Below are positions 6,152 to 9,917 of a stretch of 9,917 nt of DNA, piece after piece. Under the pieces are notes generated by a model, which was not told the origin of the DNA, made no database searches, and saw only the letters and a program-made list of their open reading frames with translations. The stretch comes from an uncultured Cytophagaceae bacterium (GTDB taxonomy: Bacteria > Bacteroidota > Bacteroidia > Cytophagales > Spirosomataceae), in the NCBI GenBank assembly GCA_903960725.1, contig CAJCBY010000473.1, forward strand, positions 1 through 9,917. The letters are read 5' to 3'. A program made the position numbers and the translations under genes. The stretch's first letter is position 1. Each line of letters begins with the position of its first letter.

Positions 6152-6155
6152 GCAT

Positions 6156-6184
6156 AAAAAAAGGGGCCTACAGCCCCTTTTTTT
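6156..6184. terminator. Bidirectional intrinsic terminator between DUF3127 and ElaA-like genes
   Basis: Seven A, stem GGGGC (6163-6167), five-base loop, GCCCC (6173-6177), then seven T. It is symmetrical, so it can stop transcription from both converging genes. Confidence 0.92.
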
Positions 6185-6201
6185 ATTTCTTCATGAAATG
6201 T

Positions 6202-6216
6202 ATAGCCGAAGGCTAT
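6202..6216 (-). repeat. Hairpin ATAGCC-TTC-GGCTAT in the 3' module of the ElaA-like gene (copy B)
   Basis: On the minus (sense) strand ATAGCC, loop TTC, GGCTAT: a perfect 6-bp stem. The surrounding bases match those around the hairpin at 9394-9408 behind dnaB, where two stem pairs are exchanged with pairing kept. It lies between the heptad array and the terminator. Confidence 0.75.
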
Positions 6217-6218
6217 TC

Positions 6219-6246
6219 CTACTTTATTCTTTGTGCTTTATGCTTT
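6219..6246 (-). repeat. Heptad array, four units of AAAGnnN (copy B)
   Basis: On the minus strand the units are AAAGCAT, AAAGCAC, AAAGAAT, AAAGTAG, directly following and partly sharing the stop codon of the ElaA-like gene; a degenerate AAATTAT unit precedes in phase inside the coding end. AAAG is again on the sense strand of the gene it follows. Confidence 0.75.
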
Positions 6247-6694
6247 ATAATTTGCGTTCAAGCGCCATCGCTTGATGCACAATATCCGCCTCAATAAACG
6301 TATCTCCATAAGGCTGAAAACCCAATGAAGCATACAACGGCATAACGGAAACTTGTGCATGCAGATAGTAATGAGTACAATCAGGGTATTCTGAAGCGGA
6401 TTCGGCAAAAATATGGTGAATGATTTGGGAGGCATAGCCGTTGCCACGAGCTGATTCTAACGTTGCAATACGTTCTACTTTAATCCCTTTGTCTGTCTTA
6501 CGATAACGGCCAGTGGCAACTGGGACATCCTCTTCAAATAAAAGAAAATGTTTTGCCACCGCGTCTAATTCGTCAAATTCCTCAGAGGGCAAGCACTTTT
6601 GTTCTTTGACAAACACCTCAGTACGAATCGCAAAAACCTGTTCGATTTCAACTGGACTGATAGCTTGGATGATTCTATTTTTCTTGCTTTCCAT
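6245..6694 (-). CDS. ElaA-like GNAT family N-acetyltransferase
   Basis: A 149-residue acetyl-CoA-dependent acyltransferase of the ElaA-type GNAT group; its substrate is unknown. The signature IRTEVFVKEQKC (23-34), followed by EEFDELDAVAKHFLLF (38-53), is characteristic. The acetyl-CoA loop is VERIATLESARGNGYASQII (73-92) with RGNGYA at 83-88, and the C-terminal FIEADIVHQAMAL (133-145) carries the usual His before the last strand. The start ATG lies within the last 20 bp of the phoH-like gene on the same strand, so the two are cotranscribed and probably translationally coupled. The stop codon runs straight into the heptad array. Confidence 0.9.
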   Translation of the reverse strand: MESKKNRIIQAISPVEIEQVFAIRTEVFVKEQKCLPSEEFDELDAVAKHFLLFEEDVPVATGRYRKTDKGIKVERIATLESARGNGYASQIIHHIFAESASEYPDCTHYYLHAQVSVMPLYASLGFQPYGDTFIEADIVHQAMALERKL

Positions 6695-7634
6695 ACGCCT
6701 CGATAATTTTACGCACTAAACGGTGACGCACCACGTCTGAACCGTCTAATTCAACAAAAGCAATGCCGTTTATACCGGAAAGGATGCGTTCTGCTTCCCC
6801 TAGACCTGAAGTCTGATTTTTAGGTAAATCAACTTGGGATTTATCACCGGTAATGATGGTTTTGGATTGAATGCCCATACGCGTCAAAAACATCTTCATT
6901 TGCATGGAGGTTGTATTTTGGGCTTCATCTAACAAAATAAAGGCCTTATTTAGGGTTCGACCTCGCATGTAGGCCAGAGGCGCGATTTCAATCGTGCGAT
7001 TCTCTAGATAGAATTTAAGCTTCTCCGCTGGAATCATATCATCTAAAGCATCATAAATGGGACGCAAATAGGGATCGATTTTCTCCTTTAAATCACCAGG
7101 CAAAAAACCAAGATTTTCTCCAGCTTCTACGGCTGGCCGCGTGATGATGATTTTCTTGACTTCTTTATTTTTCAACGCTTTCACAGCAAGAGCCACCGCC
7201 GTATAGGTCTTTCCAGTACCGGCAGGTCCAATCGCGAAGACGATGTCATTCGTGGTGGCTGCGTCGACGAGTTTACGTTGATTAGGCGTTTTGGCCTTAA
7301 TAACAATTCCTTTATTGCCAAAAAGAAGCACGTCTTTATCCTCCACCCAAGGCTGTTCTGACTCTTCTCCCGTCGGATTTAAAACCGAATCAATATAGGA
7401 CTGCATGTGTTTTTCAGAGAGGGTATGGTGCTTATCCAGATGAGCCACGCAGGAATTAACAATGGCTTCCACAAGAGCAATTTGATCATTTGATCCGCGG
7501 ACGGTTAATTGCTCACCTCTAGCGATGATTTTTGACTGTGGAAAAGCGTGAATCAACAAATTGATATTCACATTTGCAACACCTAAAAAGTCGATTAGGG
7601 AGACCTCAGAGAGGGAAATTATTTTTTCTAACAA
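6675..7634 (-). CDS. PhoH family ATPase (YbeZ/PhoL-like)
   Basis: Cytoplasmic P-loop NTPase of the PhoH family, linked in other bacteria to RNA metabolism and ribosome maturation, often together with YbeY. It has 319 residues. An N-terminal KH-like region (about 20-66) precedes the ATPase domain, with Walker A GPAGTGKT (136-143), TRPAVEAGENLGFLPGDL (165-182), Walker B FILLDEAQN (232-240), GDKSQVDLP (263-271) and the RHRLV segment (303-307). The reading frame has no ATG near its expected beginning: an in-frame stop lies a few codons upstream and the first internal Met is residue 77. TTG at 7634, giving MLEKIISLSEV, is therefore the likely start and matches family N-termini. It overlaps the downstream GNAT gene by 20 bp and diverges from dnaB. 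Confidence 0.92.
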   Translation of the reverse strand: MLEKIISLSEVSLIDFLGVANVNINLLIHAFPQSKIIARGEQLTVRGSNDQIALVEAIVNSCVAHLDKHHTLSEKHMQSYIDSVLNPTGEESEQPWVEDKDVLLFGNKGIVIKAKTPNQRKLVDAATTNDIVFAIGPAGTGKTYTAVALAVKALKNKEVKKIIITRPAVEAGENLGFLPGDLKEKIDPYLRPIYDALDDMIPAEKLKFYLENRTIEIAPLAYMRGRTLNKAFILLDEAQNTTSMQMKMFLTRMGIQSKTIITGDKSQVDLPKNQTSGLGEAERILSGINGIAFVELDGSDVVRHRLVRKIIEAYGKQEK

Positions 7635-7706
7635 GTAAAAATGGGTTTAAAACGTACAGGAGTAAAAATAAGAAATTCTTGAAATTTAATATCTTCCTTT
7701 ATAAGA

Positions 7707-7714
7707 TAATTTTG
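7707..7714 (+). promoter_or_regulatory. Candidate -7 element (TAATTTTG) for dnaB
   Basis: TAATTTTG matches TAnnTTTG exactly, 23 bp before the dnaB ATG. The nearest TTG upstream (7679-7681) is 25 bp away, slightly beyond the usual 17-23. A second, imperfect element TAAAATTG (7726-7733) lies 4 bp before the ATG. The 103-bp gap to the phoH-like gene holds nothing else I can support. Confidence 0.4.
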
Positions 7715-7737
7715 AAAATTTAACGTAAAATTGTGGT

Positions 7738-9330
7738 ATGGAATCTAACACCCCTTCATCCATTTATAAAAAAGGAAATCAGTCACCTGCCGGAATTCGT
7801 TCCTCAGCAGGACCAGCTCGTTTAAGCGATTTGGGATTAGGAAAATTACCTCCTCAGGCCGTTGACCTAGAAGAAGCTTTGTTAGGTGCCTTAATGTTAG
7901 AGAAAGAACCTTTAGCGAACGTCATCGAGTTATTAAAACCTGCCACTTTTTACAAAGAAGGACATCAGTTGATTTTCGAATCAATACAGGGTTTATTCCA
8001 AGCTTCACAACCCGTTGATTTATTAACGGTAAATAATTTTCTGAAGCAAAATGGCACGCTAGAGAAGGCTGGAGGCACGAGTTATTTAGCGCAATTAACC
8101 TCTCGGGTTAGTTCAACTTCTAACGTTGAATTCCATGCTAGAATTATCATAGAGCAATATTTAAAGCGTCAGCTTATCCAAATATCCTCGGAAATCCAAC
8201 GCTTATCCTATGAGGACACCTCAGACGTGTTTCACTTATTAGATAAGATGGAACAAGAACTTTTCACGATTGCAGAATCTAACATCCGTAAGAATTACGA
8301 GAGTATGTCGGATATCTTGAAGAAGGCCGTGGATGAATTAGAGAAGAAACAACTCCAAAAAAGTGGCTTAACAGGTATTCCGTCAGGATTTACTGACTTA
8401 GACCGCCTAACATCTGGCTGGCAAAGACAAGAATTAATCATTATTGCTGCTCGTCCGGGTATGGGTAAGACGGCCTTCGTCGTATCAGCTTGCCGTAATG
8501 CAGCGGTTGATTTTGGCCATTCTGTTGCTCTTTTCTCTCTTGAGATGAGTGCAGTTCAATTAGTTAATCGTATTATTTCTGCAGAAGCAGAAATCGAAGC
8601 AGAGAAGATTCGTAAAGGTAAATTAGAACCGCACGAATGGCAGCAATTGCATACGAAAATCAATAAGTTATTTGAGGCAAATATGTTCATCGATGATACG
8701 CCAGCCTTATCTATTTTAGAATTAAGAGCAAAATGTCGTCGTTTAAAGGCCCAAAAAGGCATCGACCTCATCGTCATCGATTACTTGCAGTTAATGACGG
8801 GGGATAGTTCAGGAAAAGGTGCCAGCGGTAATCGTGAACAAGAAATCGCCCAAATTTCCCGTGCCTTAAAGCAATTAGCAAAAGAATTAGATGTGCCCGT
8901 TATCGCACTTTCTCAATTAAATCGTTCCACTGAAACCCGTGGAGGTAATAAGAAACCTCAACTTTCTGACCTTCGTGAATCCGGAGCCATCGAGCAGGAT
9001 GCCGATCAGGTTATGTTCATCTACCGTCCAGAATATTATGGAATTACGGCCGATGACCAAGGTAATTCAATTACAGGAATGGGGGAGATCATTATGGCCA
9101 AAAACCGTTCCGGCTCCCTAGACAACGTTTGGCTGAAATTCATCGGTAAGTTCACCAAATATTGCGATTTAGACTTCCAACCTTTCTCCAATAACGAGGG
9201 CGGCAATTTCGATTTAAGTGCGCTAGGTGATCAAACATCTGCATTTGAATCAGGAAACGATGCCGTATTCAAAGGTAGTAAGATGAATTTACCGCCGGAG
9301 GATTATGATCCGTTGAATACGCCGTTTTAA
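7738..9330 (+). CDS. dnaB: Replicative DNA helicase DnaB
   Basis: Hexameric ATP-driven helicase that unwinds DNA ahead of the replication fork and recruits primase. It has 530 residues, longer than the roughly 470 of E. coli DnaB because of a polar N-terminal extension (about 1-37) and an acidic C-terminal tail. The N-terminal domain begins at LPPQAVDLEEALLGALML (37-54). The RecA-like domain has Walker A ARPGMGKT (238-245), SLEMS (267-271), Walker B LIVIDYLQL (344-352), ALSQLNRSTETR (390-401) and DLRESGAIEQDADQ (411-424). No intein interrupts these motifs. The tail ends EDYDPLNTPF, an acidic -PF tip reminiscent of SSB tails. ATG at 7738 is chosen as the first in frame after the promoter candidate. 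The stop codon lies inside a 13-bp hairpin. Confidence 0.98.
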   Translation: MESNTPSSIYKKGNQSPAGIRSSAGPARLSDLGLGKLPPQAVDLEEALLGALMLEKEPLANVIELLKPATFYKEGHQLIFESIQGLFQASQPVDLLTVNNFLKQNGTLEKAGGTSYLAQLTSRVSSTSNVEFHARIIIEQYLKRQLIQISSEIQRLSYEDTSDVFHLLDKMEQELFTIAESNIRKNYESMSDILKKAVDELEKKQLQKSGLTGIPSGFTDLDRLTSGWQRQELIIIAARPGMGKTAFVVSACRNAAVDFGHSVALFSLEMSAVQLVNRIISAEAEIEAEKIRKGKLEPHEWQQLHTKINKLFEANMFIDDTPALSILELRAKCRRLKAQKGIDLIVIDYLQLMTGDSSGKGASGNREQEIAQISRALKQLAKELDVPVIALSQLNRSTETRGGNKKPQLSDLRESGAIEQDADQVMFIYRPEYYGITADDQGNSITGMGEIIMAKNRSGSLDNVWLKFIGKFTKYCDLDFQPFSNNEGGNFDLSALGDQTSAFESGNDAVFKGSKMNLPPEDYDPLNTPF

Positions 9331-9353
9331 AAATTGCTAAGCAATTTTTAAAA
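9325..9353 (+). repeat. Perfect 13-bp hairpin spanning the dnaB stop codon
   Basis: TTTTAAAAATTGC, loop TAA, GCAATTTTTAAAA. The left arm contains the last Phe codon and the stop codon of dnaB. It has the same plan as hairpin 2 behind the DUF3127 gene: AT-rich outer stem, GC at the inner end, three-base loop. Confidence 0.8.
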
Positions 9354-9391
9354 CTCAAAGTTCAAAGAGCAAAGCACAAAGAATAAAGTTG
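9350..9391 (+). repeat. Heptad array, six units of AAAGnnN (copy C)
   Basis: Units AAAACTC, AAAGTTC, AAAGAGC, AAAGCAC, AAAGAAT, AAAGTTG; the first is degenerate. Units four to six match the last three units of copy B except for one base. AAAG is on the sense strand of dnaB. Confidence 0.8.
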
Positions 9392-9393
9392 GA

Positions 9394-9408
9394 ATTCCCT
9401 TCGGGAAT
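9394..9408 (+). repeat. Hairpin ATTCCC-TTC-GGGAAT in the dnaB 3' module (copy C)
   Basis: Perfect 6-bp stem with loop TTC, following the heptad array as in copy B. Compared with that copy, stem positions 3 and 4 are exchanged (A-T to T-A and G-C to C-G) with pairing kept. Confidence 0.75.
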
Positions 9409-9423
9409 ACATTTCTGAAGAAT

Positions 9424-9449
9424 AAAAAGGGCGATTTATCGTCCTTTTT
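9424..9449. terminator. Intrinsic terminator downstream of dnaB
   Basis: Five A, stem GGGCGA (9429-9434), loop TTTA, TCGTCC (9439-9444, one G-U pair), then five T. It can act on both strands and may also serve the convergent rlmD gene, whose stop is about 110 bp away. Confidence 0.85.
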
Positions 9450-9496
9450 GTATTTTATTGCAGTTAGAGTAGAGTTAAATTAGGCATTAGAATATT

Positions 9497-9525
9497 TTAT
9501 TGCGCGGTTCAAGAAATTATTGCGC
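9497..9525 (+). repeat. Direct repeat TTATTGCGC, two copies 20 bp apart
   Basis: TTATTGCGC occurs at 9497-9505 and 9517-9525, one start exactly 20 bp after the other, in the gap between the dnaB terminator and the rlmD stop. The period equals about two helical turns, but with only two copies it could be chance. Confidence 0.4.
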
Positions 9526-9557
9526 AGCACAATTTCGGAATCGCGTAATGAAATAAT

Positions 9558-9917
9558 CTATGCTCTTAATTTCAACCTCACTATATTCTCCACATGATGC
9601 GTCTGGGGAAACATATCCACCGGATGAACCACATCAACCTCGTATGCCACATCTAGTAAGGCTAAATCTCGTGCTTGAGTTGCAGGATTACAGGAAACAT
9701 AAACTATTTTCTTTGGCTGAACTGCTAAGATCTGATTCACCACATCTACATCCATTCCTGCACGCGGAGGATCGGTGATGATGACATCAGGAACCCCATG
9801 AATAGCAATAAATTCTTCTGTCAATACTTTCTTCATATCTCCTGCAAAGAAGGTAGCATTCTTAATACCATTTAACTCTGCATTAACGCGAGCATCTTCC
9901 ACGGCCATCTCGACGTA
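9558..9917 (-). CDS. rlmD: RlmD/TrmA-family 23S rRNA (uracil-C5)-methyltransferase, N-terminal part outside window
   Basis: SAM-dependent methylation of a uracil C5, in RlmD that of U1939 in 23S rRNA. Only the last 119 residues are present; the frame stays open through base 9917 (reading YVEMAVEDARVNAELNGI), so the 5' end is missing because of the window edge, not mutation. Visible are the end of the SAM-binding region (FFAGDM), motif IV DPPRAGM, the catalytic cysteine in VSCNPATQARDL and the C-terminal HPVDMFPQTHHVENIVRL. These fix the family firmly. RlmD against a close paralogue (RlmC, TrmA) cannot be settled without the N-terminal half, where a TRAM domain or Fe-S cysteines would be found. 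It is convergent with dnaB. Confidence 0.88.
   Translation of the reverse strand, partial: YVEMAVEDARVNAELNGIKNATFFAGDMKKVLTEEFIAIHGVPDVIITDPPRAGMDVDVVNQILAVQPKKIVYVSCNPATQARDLALLDVAYEVDVVHPVDMFPQTHHVENIVRLKLRA

Noticed and set aside
6117..6246. Heptad arrays considered as CRISPR or as a phase-variable slippage tract
   Set aside because: The period is 7 bp with no spacers, so not CRISPR; the units differ in three of seven bases and lie outside coding sequence, so simple slippage that switches a gene is unlikely.
6238..6447. Second minus-strand frame within the ElaA-like gene, and plus-strand frame at 6513-6719
   Set aside because: Both lie across the ElaA-like coding sequence, whose motifs are clear; their translations show no family resemblance.
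8556..9121. Small frames inside dnaB (8556-8777 minus, 8939-9121 plus)
   Set aside because: They fall within the conserved DnaB ATPase domain and are frame shadows.
7738..9330. Possible intein in DnaB, suggested by its length of 530 residues
   Set aside because: Walker A, Walker B and the later helicase motifs follow at normal spacing; the extra length is in the N-terminal extension and C-terminal tail.
9560..9778. Plus-strand frame opposite rlmD
   Set aside because: Antisense to the conserved C-terminal methyltransferase motifs; no independent support.

Overview
The window looks like an ordinary chromosomal housekeeping region of a member of the Bacteroidota, possibly a Cytophagales-type freshwater or soil bacterium; the order is inference. 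The phylum call rests on several signs. The DUF3127 protein, the GreA/GreB-like short protein and the nucleoside phosphorylase are all of forms typical of that phylum. No convincing Shine-Dalgarno sequences are visible, and matches to the Bacteroidota -7 promoter element TAnnTTTG lie ahead of several genes. The tRNA gene does not encode CCA. No prophage, transposase, CRISPR array or defence island is visible.

Layout from left to right: a cation diffusion facilitator transporter cut by the left edge (minus strand); a Nudix hydrolase (plus); SurE nucleotidase (minus); a GNAT acetyltransferase (plus); a uridine-phosphorylase-like enzyme (minus); a tight three-gene plus-strand operon (GreA/GreB-like factor, DUF2834 membrane protein, DUF1801 protein); TrhO tRNA U34 hydroxylase (minus) and tRNA-Leu(GAG) (minus); a DUF3127 OB-fold-like protein with an SSB-style tail (plus); an ElaA-like GNAT protein and a PhoH-family ATPase, overlapping and cotranscribed (minus); the replicative helicase DnaB (plus); and the 3' part of an RlmD-type 23S rRNA methyltransferase cut by the right edge (minus). 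The strand flips at almost every transcription unit. Three convergent gene pairs overlap tail to tail, by 30, 20 and 6 bp.

The genes do not form one pathway. Themes are nucleotide salvage and housecleaning (Nudix, SurE, nucleoside phosphorylase), RNA modification and translation (TrhO, tRNA-Leu, RlmD, PhoH), and DNA replication (DnaB, and perhaps the DUF3127 protein).

The most unusual material is non-coding. Behind the DUF3127 gene, the ElaA-like gene and dnaB lies a repeated 3' module: perfect hairpins with three-base loops, an array of 7-bp repeats of the form AAAGnnN, and a strong terminator. Two copies, on opposite strands about 3.1 kb apart, align over about 59 columns. Four of their five substitutions are two compensatory pairs in a hairpin stem. 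This is the best candidate here for something undescribed: an interspersed structured 3'-UTR repeat. I see no new multi-gene system.
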